This document shows positions 44,735-56,445 of a stretch of 64,000 nucleotides of DNA, piece by piece; position 1 is the stretch's first letter, and every line of letters starts with the position of its first letter. The DNA is from Tragulus kanchil (lineage: Eukaryota > Chordata > Mammalia > Artiodactyla > Tragulidae), in assembly GCA_022376925.1 (NCBI GenBank), contig JAIOJX010000004.1:180449501-180513500 (forward strand). Direction: 5' to 3'. The translations under genes and the position numbers were made by a program. Below the pieces are notes generated by a model, which searched no databases, was not told the origin of the DNA, and saw only the letters and a program-made list of their open reading frames with translations.

Positions 44735-44820
44735 TACAGAAACCTCCTCCCTGCTGTGCGACCTTGAGCCAGCCGCTGCCCCTCTCTGGGTCTCAGCATC
44801 CGTATCTACACAGCTGCACA
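44735..44820 (+). mobile_element. MIR fragment; copy at about 45843-45928
   Basis: TGCTGTGCGACCTTGAGCC then CCTCTCTGGGTCTCAGCATC, MIR core in sense, within LGALS1 intron 3-side sequence. Confidence 0.65.
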
Positions 44821-45548
44821 GCAAGGATCTCTTAAGGGATCTTGCTGGGCTGCCAGCCGGGACCCTGGGAGACATGAATTTGTGTCCCAGCCTCTTTGGT
44901 CCAGGTCAAGGACTCCCTCCAGATGGTGACCTCTAGGAGGGCAGGTGTCCTATCGTGTCTGTCTCCCGCCCTGGTGCCCAGAGTCACGCCTCACATACAG
45001 TAGGCAGGCGCTCATACCTGCCGGGCGAGTGGATAACTAGCACACCGGCTGAGTGGAGCTCACGGCAACGCCTGCCTCTGAGGCTTTGGAAAGAATGACC
45101 CAGGCGGTGCGTGTGCGGCTTCTCTGATCCTGTCCGCTGGTCCTCACTGGCAGCGAGAGGCAGCCTCTCCCCATACAACCACCTCCCCTCTCCACTATCT
45201 GATTAACAAATGACGCTCAAGGCGGCTGGCTGACGGTGTCCAAGGTCACAAGACTGCGGAGACACTAGGCCAGCTGGCCTAATGGATGACGAGTTAAGGA
45301 AGCAGTGAAAAGTCGAGAAAGCGAATAGCGCAGGAAGAAACGGACCTCTAAGGGCAAGCAGCCAGGGTGACGTCCTTTCGTTCCCTCCTCCCGCCCCCCT
45401 CCCAGCCTCGGGTCCCGCCCACAGCGGCACCAAGTCTACCAGAGTCCCAGCTGGCAGCCCAGCAAGACCCCTTGAGAGCCCAGGGTCCCCTGGGCAGCCC
45501 GCACTGTGTAGATACGGATGCTGAGACCCGATCCGGGCCTCAGCCCAC

Positions 45549-45722
45549 CTCCACAATCGTTCCCGGCTTGAAGGGGAAGGTAGTTCCCCACTGCTCGGTC
45601 CCCCAGGTCCCGCTGTTCTTGCTGTTACACACGATGGCGTTGCCGGCCCCACACGAGTCAAAGAGCGCGCTGAAGTGCAGGCACAGGTTTTGCTCGTCAT
45701 GAGGGGACAGGTGACCTTGAGG
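45549..45722 (-). CDS. LGALS1: LGALS1-locus galectin, coding exon 3, second copy
   Basis: Same sequence as 44441-44614, shifted 1108 bases, with the same altered binding residues and the same phase problem. It lies in the right half of the 44411-46637 duplication, so it is not independent evidence for the frame break. Confidence 0.65.
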
Positions 45723-46917
45723 CTGCTCTGCAGGCAGCAGCCCCCTCAAGACCCACCCGTCTGTCCCACCCGGTCCCTGTGAATGCGCCTTGCTGAGGAA
45801 ACTTGCTGAGCCGAGAGGCCGGAAACCCAGATTCTAGCTGTCTACAGAAACCTCCTCCCTGCTGTGCGACCTTGAGCCAGCCGCTGCCCCTCTCTGGGTC
45901 TCAGCATCCGTATCTACACAGCTGCACAGCAAGGATCTCTTAAGGGATCTTGCTGGGCTGCCAGCCGGGACCCTGGGAGACATGAATTTGTGTCCCAGCC
46001 TCTTTGGTCCAGGTCAAGGACTCCCTCCAGATGGTGACCTCTAGGAGGGCAGGTGTCCTATCGTGTCTGTCTCCCGCCCTGGTGCCCAGAGTCACGCCTC
46101 ACATACAGTAGGCAGGCGCTCATACCTGCCGGGCGAGTGGATAACTAGCACACCGGCTGAGTGGAGCTCACGGCAACGCCTGCCTCTGAGGCTTTGGAAA
46201 GAATGACCCAGGCGGTGCGTGTGCGGCTTCTCTGATCCTGTCCGCTGGTCCTCACTGGCAGCGAGAGGCAGCCTCTCCCCATACAACCACCTCCCCTCTC
46301 CACTATCTGATTAACAAATGACGCTCAAGGCGGCTGGCTGACGGTGTCCAAGGTCACAAGACTGCGGAGACACTAGGCCAGCTGGCCTAATGGATGACGA
46401 GTTAAGGAAGCAGTGAAAAGTCGAGAAAGCGAATAGCGCAGGAAGAAACGGACCTCTAAGGGCAAGCAGCCAGGGTGACGTCCTTTCGTTCCCTCCTCCC
46501 GCCCCCCTCCCAGCCTCGGGTCCCGCCCACAGCGGCACCAAGTCTACCAGAGTCCCAGCTGGCAGCCCAGCAAGACCCCTTGAGAGCCCAGGGTCCCCTG
46601 GGCAGCCCGCACTGTGTAGATACGGATGCTGAGACCCAGAGAGGGGCAGGGGCTGGCTCAGGGTCACACAGCAAGGAGAAGGCAGGGAGCAGCCGAAGTA
46701 GATGACGAGGCCGCAGCTGGTCCGATTTAAGGGGGCGACCCTGGTGGGGGCGTCCAGACCCCGCGGAGGAAGTGGCGCAACCAGAAGACGTAGCCTCAGC
46801 GACCGCAGACCTGAAGACCGCCCCTCCCGGAGGGAGGAGCCGAGCCGGCCAGCCACGCCCCTGCCTGGTCGGCTCCTCCCCCGAGCTCAGCCCCCGCCCC
46901 CGCCGTCGACCCCTCAC

Positions 46918-46997
46918 CTCTTGGCGTCTGCGGGCACCTCGCCCCGCACTCTGAGGCATTCTCCAGGTTTGAAATTCAAGTTGTGGATGGTCAGACC
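46918..46997 (-). CDS. LGALS1: LGALS1-locus galectin, coding exon 2
   Basis: An 80-base exon, the same length as in human LGALS1, with acceptor CTGCGCAG and donor GTGAGG. It encodes GLTIHNLNFKPGECLRVRGE then VPADAK plus two bases. The beta-strand pattern, KPGEC and LRVRGEV are galectin-1 hallmarks; the LVAS of galectin-1 is replaced by LTIH. This exon is the best preserved part of the protein and is not duplicated. Confidence 0.88.
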
Positions 46998-48248
46998 CTG
47001 CGCAGACGAGACCCCGCCCAGCCGGGTTAGAGGATGCAGGATCGGGGTGGGGGGTGCTGGGGGGGTGGGAGGGTAGGGTCGGGGTGAAGGGATAAGGTCT
47101 TCCCGCTCTGGGTGCTCTGACCAGGGAGACCTGAAGCCTGAGAAACTCGGCAGCAAGTCCTAGACTCTCCTTTGGGTGGTCCCGGGCAAGTCCCTACTCC
47201 CAGCTGGGTCAGTTTCTCGTCTGTAACAGGACTGAGGGTCGAGAAGACAGGACCTAGAGGTTTCTGTGGTTTAGCCTGGGGATTTTAGAGGCAGAGTAGC
47301 CTACTAAGTGGAGTGCCGTGGTTCATCGCCTGCCTCACTGAACAGATGCATAGAGCTAGGCTCCACAAGGGTCGCTGCGAACTGGGGGCAAAGGAAGGTA
47401 AGTGAGGCATCTGTCCCTCTGCTGGAGAGGAAGAGGTCCCGGGGCTGGGCTGTGCCCACCATCCCCTTCCAGCATCTTTGTGGAGAGAGGGCCAGGGGTT
47501 GGAGGCCCCTAAGGTTCCCGGCTAGATCTCAGATTCTCAGGCCCTTAAGGTTCACAGCTAAAGTGCAAAGCTTAACTAGTCTGTTTCCTACTCGCCTGAA
47601 ACTTGAGTCCTCCCGGCCTGCAGAAGTTTCTTGCATCCTCCTAGATCCCTTATCCTACACACACAACCCTCCCAGCCTGGAGGAATGGGTGATCTTGAAC
47701 TCCCGCAGCGGGCATCTGACCAGCCCGGACAGAAGTACCCGCTGCTGCCGGCTAACCTACGTGGGCTTCCCCGGGGCAGCCTGTCTCAGATCCTGGCGAC
47801 TTTTCAGAGCTCTCTGCAGCACAGGGTGATGCTGCCCCGGCCCAGGAACTGGGGACAGCTGCAGGAAGGAGGGGACAGGAGGTTCTTTGGGGGTGGAGGA
47901 GCGGTAAGGGACAGTGGCCAGGGCACTGTGAAAGTGCCCCCCCCAGGTCCAGTCGGCCACACCCTTTCCACTCCCACTTCTGAGAGACCTGCAGAATGTC
48001 AGAGCTTAGCAAAAATAATTGTGCTGTCAGACCCTGGAGGAATCTATAAAATTCTTAGGCCCAAGAAGGCTTTGGGGGACTGTGGCACCCACACCCATTT
48101 TACAGACACAGCCACTGAGGCCCAGGAAAGACACCTGTTCAAGGCCACACCACGGGAACTAGAACCCAGATCCTGATCTGCCCTCGCTCTCCCCGGCTGA
48201 GCCCCAAGGCCGTCTCTAGCCCTTGGGGTAGGGGGTCCCCATACTCAC

Positions 48249-48257
48249 ACAAGCCAT
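48249..48257 (-). CDS. LGALS1: LGALS1-locus galectin, coding exon 1 (start)
   Basis: Galectin-1 is a secreted and cytosolic homodimeric lectin for beta-galactosides, with roles in immune regulation and cell adhesion. Its first coding exon is only nine bases, ATGGCTTGT (Met-Ala-Cys), followed by the GTGAGT donor, exactly as seen here on the minus strand. A TATA-like TTAAAAGGG (complement of about 48342-48350) lies about 90 bases upstream, as in human LGALS1. Position between PDXP and NOL12 also says LGALS1. The downstream exons are, however, strongly diverged. A second copy is at 49339-49347. Confidence 0.85.
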
Positions 48258-49338
48258 GACTGAAGACAGGAAGATGTTCCTGGAACTTCAGCACCAGTCC
48301 GACGACTGTCGGAGAGATGCGGTTCTCCCCGATCGCTCCCACCCTTTTAACTGGACCAGACCCCTGTGAGTCCCGCCCCCTGGATGCTGAGCCAATTGTC
48401 AGCTCAGGAAGGGGATGGGGGGCCACAGGAGGCGGAGTTAATTGAAGCCCGTTCTGGAGCAGAGATAGCCAGAGTGAAGAGGCCCTGCCCTGTTCCTTCT
48501 TAGCCCCCGCCACCCGCAAGGAGAGGAAGAGGTCCCGGGGCTGGGCTGTGCCCACCATCCCCTTCCAGCATCTTTGTGGAGAGGGCCAGGGGTTGGAGGC
48601 CCCTAAGGTTCCCGCTAGATCTCAGATTCTCAGGCCCTTAAGGTTCACAGCTAAAGTGCAAAGCTTAACTAGTCTGTTTCCTACTCGCCTGAAACTTGAG
48701 TCCTCCCGGCCTGCAGAAGTTTCTTGCATCCTCCTAGATCCCTTATCCTACACACACAACCCTCCCAGCCTGGAGGAATGGGTGATCTTGAACTCCAGCG
48801 GGCATCTGACCAGCCCGGACAGAAGTACCCGCTGCTGCCGGCTAACCTACGTGGGCTTCCCCGGGGCAGCCTGTCTCAGATCCTGGCGACTTTTCAGAGC
48901 TCTCTGCAGCACAGGGTGATGCTGCCCCGGCCCAGGAACTGGGGACAGCTGCAGGAAGGAGGGGACAGGAGGTTCTTTGGGGGTGGAGGAGCGGTAAGGG
49001 ACAGTGGCCAGGGCACTGTGAAAGTGCCCCCCCCAGGTCCAGTCGGCCACACCCTTTCCACTCCCACTTCTGAGAGACCTGCAGAATGTCAGAGCTTAGC
49101 AAAAATAATTGTGCTGTCAGACCCTGGAGGAATCTATAAAATTCTTAGGCCCAAGAAGGCTTTGGGGGACTGTGGCACCCACACCCATTTTACAGACACA
49201 GCCACTGAGGCCCAGGAAAGACACCTGTTCAAGGCCACACCACGGGAACTAGAACCCAGATCCTGATCTGCCCTCGCTCTCCCCGGCTGAGCCCCAAGGC
49301 CGTCTCTAGCCCTTGGGGTAGGGGGTCCCCATACTCAC

Positions 49339-49347
49339 ACAAGCCAT
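49339..49347 (-). CDS. LGALS1: LGALS1-locus galectin, coding exon 1, second copy
   Basis: Identical nine-base start exon with its TATA-like element (complement of about 49432-49440), 1090 bases to the right, inside the 47424-49611 duplication. It is most likely redundant with 48249-48257. Confidence 0.65.
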
Positions 49348-49809
49348 GACTGAAGACAGGAAGATGTTCCTGGAACTTCAGCACCAGTCCGACGACTGTC
49401 GGAGAGATGCGGTTCTCCCCGATCGCTCCCACCCTTTTAACTGGACCAGACCCCTGTGAGTCCCGCCCCCTGGATGCTGAGCCAATTGTCAGCTCAGGAA
49501 GGGGATGGGGGGCCACAGGAGGCGGAGTTAATTGAAGCCCGTTCTGGAGCAGAGATAGCCAGAGTGAAGAGGCCCTGCCCTGTTCCTTCTTAGCCCCCGC
49601 CACCCGCAAGGTTCAAGTGCCACCTCCCATTCTCCTACCTACCCATTCCCAAAACTGTGCAATGGTAAGCAGTGGGAGAAGCCAGTGGAAAATAGTGTAA
49701 GGATGAGTAGATCCAAGAATTGGTGGGAAGTGAGTTGGGGCTAGCTGGCTGAGATCTGGAGGGTACCCAGAGAAGGCGCTCAGAGGCCTTCAAGAGTTAG
49801 AGTTGGGGG

Positions 49810-50170
49810 GCTTCCCTGGTAGCTCAGTGGTAAAGAGTTCACCTGCCAGTGCTGGAGACACGGGTTCAATCCCTGATCTGGGAAGATCCCACATGCTGCA
49901 GAGCCCCTAAGCTTGTGAGCCACAACTATGGAGCCTGGGCTCTAGAGCCTCGGAGCTGCAACTATGGAGCCCGTGTGCTGCAACTACTGAAGCCCGTGTG
50001 CTCTAGAGCCCAAGTTCCACAACAAGAGAAGTCACTGCAACAAGAAGCCTGCTCACCTCCACTAGAGAGTAGCCCCCTCTCCCTGCAACTAGAGAAGAGC
50101 CTGTGGCAGCAGTGAAAACCCAGAATAGCCCAAAATAAGTAAATAAATAAACTTAAAAAATTTTTTTTTC
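49810..50170 (+). mobile_element. CHR-type SINE, near full length
   Basis: Head GGCTTCCCTGGTAGCTCAG, then the repetitive body (GTGTGCTGCAACTACTGAAG, CAACAAGAGAAGTCACTGC, GAGAGTAGCCCCC) and an AAATAAATAAA tail. It is the longest classical CHR element in the window. Confidence 0.9.
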
Positions 50171-50792
50171 TAAAAAGAGTTAGAGCTGGAGTTCGTGAGG
50201 CTGCTCCCTGGCAGGAGCCAGGCGTGGCCCGCTGTGGGCGCCTCCGCAGAGGGCCCAGGACCCATTAACCACAAAGCCCTGGCTCTGCCAGGGCCTCCCC
50301 CGGCAGCAGGGATTAGCTGCGGCTGCGGCTCTTCCCTAGAGCTAACTGGCTGGACGGGCGCCAAGCTGCGGCTGCCGCCCAGACTCCTGAGCGGCCTGCT
50401 GGGGATCCTTCAGGAGCCCCTGCTTACGAGCCTCTGGCTGGCCAAGAGGGTCAGGTCTGGAAGGAAACCCAGGGTGAGCCAGGCCACAAGGGGTTGGGGT
50501 CTCAGGTCTGTGCAGCCCCTCCACTCTCCTCACATTTCCCCCTCCGACCCTGGGCACAGCGTTGCCTTTCCTCATCCGTTTAGCAGGTGTTCTAGCCAGC
50601 ACCTGTTACGTGCGTGGCCCTGAGCTGGCCTCAGAGGATTCAGAGATGGAGTCCTCAGGGCCTGCTCTCAAGTCGCGCCCTGTGGGGGCCGAATCTGGCC
50701 GTGCACCTAAGTTAAGCAGTAGCGCCATACTGGCTCTGAGGGAAGTCCTGAGCAAGCACTGTGGTGGGTTGGTCTGGAATGAGGAGGTGGGT

Positions 50793-50915
50793 CGTCTTTC
50801 TTTTGGGCCATGCCACATGGCATGCGGGGCCTTCGTTTCCTGACCAGGGATCGAACCTGTGCCCCCTGCAGGGGAAGAGCAGAGTTGTAACCACTGGGCT
50901 GCCAGGGAAGTCCCA
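50793..50915 (-). mobile_element. CHR-type SINE
   Basis: Minus-strand, GGGATCGAACCTGTGCCCCC and AACCACTGGGCTGCCAGGGA. Confidence 0.75.
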
Positions 50916-53542
50916 ACAGATGGGTCTTGAAGGACGGGTGAAGAAGCGAGGACAGGCATCCCAGCATGAACAAAGAAATAAGAAAGCATGGGTCTCACAA
51001 AATTAAAAGAAACAAAAAAAAAAATAATAAAGAAAAAAAACCAAACAAACAGAAAGCACAGGTCTGGGGCACAGTGAGCATCTAGGCATGGCTGGAGTGT
51101 AGGGGACGCCGGGGCAAGATGAGGCGTGAGACCGGGAGGCCAGTGGCTCCTAGGCCAGGAGGGGCCTCATGAAGGGTTTGGGCGATTTTTTATCTGAGAG
51201 TGCTAGGGAGCCATAGAAGGTTATGTGAAGAGTCAGGAGTGAGGCCAGGCTTAGACTGCAGGGAAGATCATGGTCGCTACAGTGTTGCTTAGAAACCAAG
51301 GAGAGAGAAGCATGGGGAGCTGTGGGGGAGGCAGAGGGCTTGCTCAGAGAGTGACCAACAGGACCTCCTTCACATCACTGTCCCCCTTCTGAGCTCACCA
51401 GCACTGAAGAGGGAAGACATGGACCAGGGGTGACTCACATCTGGAGGCCCAGCCCTGCGGTGCCTCGCCACCCCGCACCTTCCTCCAGAGATGGAGGCCC
51501 ATGCTGGCACGGGGCAGGGGGCACGGGGCTGAGAGGCGGGCCCAGAGGGACGGGGTGGCGCCCCTTGTAAGTCGCTCATCCCTCCGCCTAGACTCTCAGC
51601 TGCCTCAGATACTAACCGCAGCGCTTCAGGTTTTCCCCCAGGGTCTCCCCAAACCTCCGCATTAGGGAGAGGTGGGTGGTGCCCAGCTCCCCTGCTTTTC
51701 TTCTGCGCTTCCCCTCGAGGACCCAGACACCCTCTCTGCCTGGCCGAGGACGGAGGGTATTTCAGGAGGTGCTTCGGGCGCAGTCCCTGCTGTGATTTCC
51801 ATCAGCGGGGCCTGACTGGCCACTCCCCACCTGTGGGGCTCTCAGGGCCTCGGGAGCTGCGCTTCCATTCTCCCCACATCCTGGAAGACAGGTACGGCAC
51901 CAGGAAGTGTTGGCTGTCGGGCGGGGACTACTTTTCTCCTCTGTGGCATTTGGCCAGTCAGGGGCTGGTAGGGAGCTGGGGTGAGAGGTGGCATGGTGTG
52001 GGGGCCCCTGGAAAGGCCCCTTTGGGAGTCTGGAGGCTCAGGTTCTAGCGCTAGCCCTTCCAGGCCCTCCCAGGGCATCCTGGCTTACCTCAGTCTTCCT
52101 GTCTGTGACTTGGGGATGGGCAGCCCTGCTCCCCTGCACAAGGTTAGTACAAGGCCGTGTTCAGGTCTAGAAGGTTCTGCCTTCTTCTTGTCTCTTCTCC
52201 CAGGCTGAGTTCACCTTCGTGAGTGAACACTCAGGGAGGCCTCTCCTTCACCCCTACCTTGTTCTCAGGTAGTCCCCTCCTGCCTGGGCTGTGGTGGGGC
52301 GTCTGCAGAGTCCAAGGTCCCCTACAGCAGAAACCACGGTTTTCCGGGGTTAGAGGGCAGCGGAAAGATGCCTTATACCCCCTACCCCCAGTCTCAGGGA
52401 CTCCTCTTGGTGGCGCATCAGGCCCTGTGCCGGCGCCTCGCGTTCAAACATGACCTCCTCTCACCCTTGCCTCCCTCCCGAGCCAGCCCCCGGATCAGAC
52501 TTCTGCGTGAGGAACCTGCTCTGGGCCCTGAAGGGAAGCTGGCATTAGAATCCGAGAAAGAGAGGCTTCGACTTGGGGTCTACCAGGCCGTGACTCAAGG
52601 TCCCAGTCCTCCCTGACCCTGCATCCAGGCTTGGAAAGTGGAAATGACCCCCGTCTGCCTGGAGGGTTACTGGAGCGCGGGGGACAGGGCTGCAGGTGCG
52701 CGCCCCTGCGCACTCCCCGAGGCCAGCCCGCTCCCAGGGCTCTCCTCCCCACGGGTCTGGAGTTCAGGCTGCCAGGATGGAATTCTCCACCCTGCGGGCT
52801 GGTCCTGCAGGCTGGCCCTTGGCTGCTGCTGTGAGAAATGCGCTGAGCGTGTCCAGACAGACCAGCATGGCCCTTCCCAGCCTGCCGGCCCCCTCCCAGC
52901 CCCCAGGAAGGCTGCGTCTCCTCCTCATGGCTGTGGTGCGGAGGGCAGCCAGACCCACTGAGATGTCCTTCGCATCCCCAGGCAGCCTGGCCAGTCCAGC
53001 TGGGGCAGCTGGGGGTGGTCAGAGCAGCTCCAGAGCTCCTTCACTGAAGGACGCAGAGGCCACCCAGAGAGGCCTGCCACTGGGCCGGGGTCACACAGGA
53101 GCTCGGGCGGCAGGGCTTTCCCCTGCCGAGCCAAGCAACGCACGCCTGAGTCCTGGAGTCTCTGGGCTCAGCAACGGTCTCTCCCTCCTGTTGCACGCAG
53201 GGCAGAAGGAGGCATGGGGATGCGCCCACCCGCAGCGCTGGCGCCCGCCTGCCTCCCCGGTCACCATCCGTTCTCACCTCCCTGTCTTGACTCGTGTTGC
53301 TCCATGTGCTCAGCCAGCCACCTCCCCAAACACAGCGGGCTCTGTCCCCGTGCCTTCCCACCTGGGGTTCGTCCCCCTCTGAGCACGGGCCCCAGCTCGC
53401 TGTTGGAGAACAGCCCCTCCTCTCGTAAGAGGTCCGGGTGGCGTTCAGACCGTCCTTCACTACCCTCCAGGGTTTAAGCTTGAGTCTCTTCATGTGTGTG
53501 TATGTGAAACACAGAGATGGAGTCTTTTATTTTCATGGTTCC

Positions 53543-53567
53543 GTGTGTGTGTGTGTGTGTGTGTGTG
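53543..53567 (+). repeat. TG microsatellite
   Basis: Uninterrupted GT dinucleotides, about 12 units. Likely polymorphic. Confidence 0.95.
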
Positions 53568-53869
53568 ACATAATGATAGACTCAAAGGCAGCTAAGAGCT
53601 TTGTAAAAGCTTAGAAAATATTTGAAACTTGAAGGAAAAAAGTGCATTGGCCCCAAAATACTCAGACTACAGAGCTGATGTAGTCTGATGTTTATTCTTC
53701 TCAAACCTAAGCCTTGGGAGTCATGAACACTGTAGTCCCTTTGAAAACAGTTTTGTGGCTTGAATTTTCTTCAAAAGCGTCCCCAAGTCTTTCTAGAAAT
53801 TGGTCACTCCTAAATTAGATCCCCATGGCCAAATAGTGTCTAAAATGAAAGTATAAATATCCTTGGAGA

Positions 53870-54188
53870 GGGCTTCCCTGGTGGTCCAGTGGGTAAGGAT
53901 ACCGCCTTGCAGTGCAAGGGGGGCCGGTTCGATCCCTGGCCTGGGAAGATCCCACGTGCCACGGAGCGGCTGGACCCATGTGTCCAATGACCGAGTCGGA
54001 GCTCTGGAGCGCATGCGCCCAGAGCCAGTGCTCTGGGACAACAGATGCCACCGCAATGGGAGGCCCACACGGGCCAAAGAACAAAAAGATGGATGAAACT
54101 AGACAAATGAAGGACCACTGGAAGTGGCCCGCCCACCCCCCTCCGTCCCCACCCCTGCCTAAATAAATAAATAAATTAAAAAATAACA
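53870..54188 (+). mobile_element. CHR-related SINE (family A)
   Basis: Full-length plus-strand copy with GCGCATGCGCCCAGAGCC, ACTGGAAGTGGCCCGCCCAC and an AAATAAATAAATAAATT tail. Confidence 0.9.
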
Positions 54189-54726
54189 ATCCTCAGAGAA
54201 ATGGAGAGCAACTCCCCCTGTGAATAGATTTACTAGGGGCTGTGGGTATCATGTTTTCTAAGTGCTCGGAACCAGTGAATCAGGACAGCCTGGGGCTGCA
54301 CGGAACAGAAAACTCAATGAAAACTGCTTTACCATTCAGAAAAATTCACATACCAAGCAGTCTGGACCTAGGAGGTTTCCATGACAGGTGAAGTCATTGG
54401 CTCAGTGAAATCATAAAGGTCTGGGTTCCTGTGTGATCGCGGATTCTGGCCATGTAGACAGTGCTCCCTCTTCTGCACAACCACAATCCACAGCTAGTCC
54501 CTGCTCCTAGGACAGACAAGGGGAAGGATTTGGGATGCACTGTCTTCACACTTGTGACATACCCTTGAATGAGTCGGCTTAAAGCCTCTGTCTCTCATAT
54601 ATGTACACACAGAACACTGAGGCAAATCAGACAAATATAAACAACCGGGACTCAAGATGAAGGGCATGTGCCTGTTCATTGTGCCGTTCTTCTATCTCTT
54701 CTGTGGGTTTGAAACTTTTCTAAATT

Positions 54727-54912
54727 AGGAACTTTCCTGGTGATCCAGTGACTAAGATGGAGTCCCCAGTGCAGGGAGCCTGGGTTCAATCCCTGGTCAG
54801 GGAACTAGATCCCCATGTTGCAACTAAGCGTTCCCATGCTGCAGCTAAAGATTCTGCATACCGCAAGGAATACCTGGTGCAGCCAGAAAAAAAAAAAAAC
54901 AAAAACAAAACA
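54727..54912 (+). mobile_element. CHR-type SINE with A-rich tail
   Basis: AACTTTCCTGGTGATCCAG head, GGTTCAATCCCTGGTCAGG, then AACTAAGCGTTCCCATGC and an A-rich tail. Confidence 0.75.
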
Positions 54913-55860
54913 CGCCTTATTAGGGCGTGTGACCTAATAAGAAAAGTACTAAATCCCGTGGAAAGTATTGGGTGATCGGAGCATCTTTTGTTCTGATGAG
55001 GTGACTTTTGGTGGACACCAAGATGGGGGCTGGTCACCAGAAAGACCAGGGACCAGAAGCTTGGAACTCTCGATTCCGCCACCCAGTTTCCAAGAAAAGA
55101 GGGCCTAGAGACTGATGGTCCATCCTGCCAACAAGACGAACCCCCTCCAGAAGAATCCCCAGGCCACACAGCTTGGAGAGCTTCAGGGCGGGTGAACACG
55201 TCCACGTGCCAGGAGGGTGGCACACCCTAAGCCCCGCCCCCGGACCACTGCTCCTAGCTCTGTACTTTCCAGGACCTCGCCCAGCGTTGGCCTTCACCTC
55301 GCGGTTCACCGGTATGCTTTACCATGTCCTTTATTATATCATAAATCCGTAATCAGAGGGCGTCCCTGAGTTTTGCAAACTCTCGTCACAAATGGTCAAT
55401 CCGAGAAAGGGGTTGTGGGACCCTCCGATTTATAGCCAGTTGGTCAGAGCACAGGTGACAGTCTGGCATTTGTGACCGGCACTGAGGCGAGGGAGCCTTG
55501 GGGGTACTGAGCCCTTACCCTGTGGGGTCTGCACGAACTAGCCAGGTAGTGTCAAAACTGACTGAGTTTGTAGGACATCCATTTGGTGTCCATGGAAAAC
55601 TGGAGGATTGCTTGATGTTGAAACAGGCACATTGTGGTGTCAGAAGTCCTGTATCCTATGCGTAGAGGAAACCGGCTTCCCTTTCCGCTGGTGTCAGAGA
55701 AGTGAGGTTTGCTGTAGAGGCCTGGCTCATAGAAACATGTGGTCTGGGAAGAGAAAGTACGAGAGGATGGTGGCGAGGAACCTTTGATTCCAAGGTGATT
55801 CCTGGCCAGCCATGGTCTGAGCAGCAGACGGACTACGTTGCCTCTAAAAGTAAACCTGGT

Positions 55861-56120
55861 GGGCTTCCCTGGTGGTCCAGTGGGTAAGGATACCGCCTTG
55901 CAGTGCAAGGGGCGCCAGTTCGATCCCTGGCCTGGGAAGATCCCACGTGCCGCGGAGCAGCTGGACCCATGTGTCCAATTACCAAGCCAGAGCTCTGGAG
56001 CTCAAAGGACAAAGATGGATGAAACTAGACAAACGAAAGACCACTGGAAGTGGCCCGCCCACCGTCTCCCTCCCCACCCCTGCCAAAATAAATAAATAAA
56101 TAAATGTTAAAAATAAAAAT
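55861..56120 (+). mobile_element. CHR-related SINE (family A), internally deleted
   Basis: Flanked by the near-perfect target-site duplication AAAGTAAACCTGG / AAAGGTAAACCTGG. About 65 bases of the body (between GAGCTCTGGAG and AAAGGACAAAG) are missing. Confidence 0.9.
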
Positions 56121-56136
56121 AAAGGTAAACCTGGGA

Positions 56137-56295
56137 GAATTCTCTGGTGGTCCAGTGGTTAGGACTTCTGTACAGGGCCTGGGTTCAGTCCCTGGTTGGG
56201 TAACTAAGGTCCTGTAAGCCACACAGGTTGGCAAAAAAAGGAAAGAAAAAAGATTATGTCAATTAAAAAAATTTTTAATAAATAAAGGTGAATGT
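56137..56295 (+). mobile_element. CHR-type SINE
   Basis: AATTCTCTGGTGGTCCAGTGG head, GGTTCAGTCCCTGGTTGGG and an A-rich tail. Confidence 0.7.
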
Positions 56296-56379
56296 TACCC
56301 ATGGAATTTAGACATGGCTCCAAATCCTGAGGAGTTGGCTTAATGCATGCATGAGGAATTGTGAAAAAAGTCAAACTTA

Positions 56380-56445
56380 TAGCCACTACCATGGGAGGCC
56401 CACACATGCCGAAGAATAAAAAGATGGATGAAAATAAACATAAAG
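56380..56445 (+). mobile_element. 3' fragment of a family-A SINE
   Basis: Only the 3' part is present: CATGGGAGGCCCACACATGC then AAAAAGATGGATGAAAATAAA. A 5'-truncated insertion or remnant. Confidence 0.65.

Larger units (their letters stand above)
44411..46637 (+). repeat. Tandem duplication 12 (44411-45529, about 45527-46637)
   Basis: Offset 1108; the junction shows CCCGATCC homology. It doubles galectin exon 3. Confidence 0.95.
47424..49611 (+). repeat. Tandem duplication 13 (47424-48521, 48520-49611)
   Basis: Offset falls from 1096 to 1090 through small gaps in the first 370 bases. The junction shares GG. It doubles galectin exon 1 and its promoter. Confidence 0.95.

Noticed and set aside
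49810..49880. tRNA genes at SINE heads
   Set aside because: The A- and B-box-like motifs belong to tRNA-derived SINE heads; no complete cloverleaf with intact acceptor stem was seen.
52696..53382. 228-codon plus-strand frame between PDXP and LGALS1
   Set aside because: Low-complexity GC-rich composition, no recognisable domain, no supporting splice or promoter signals.
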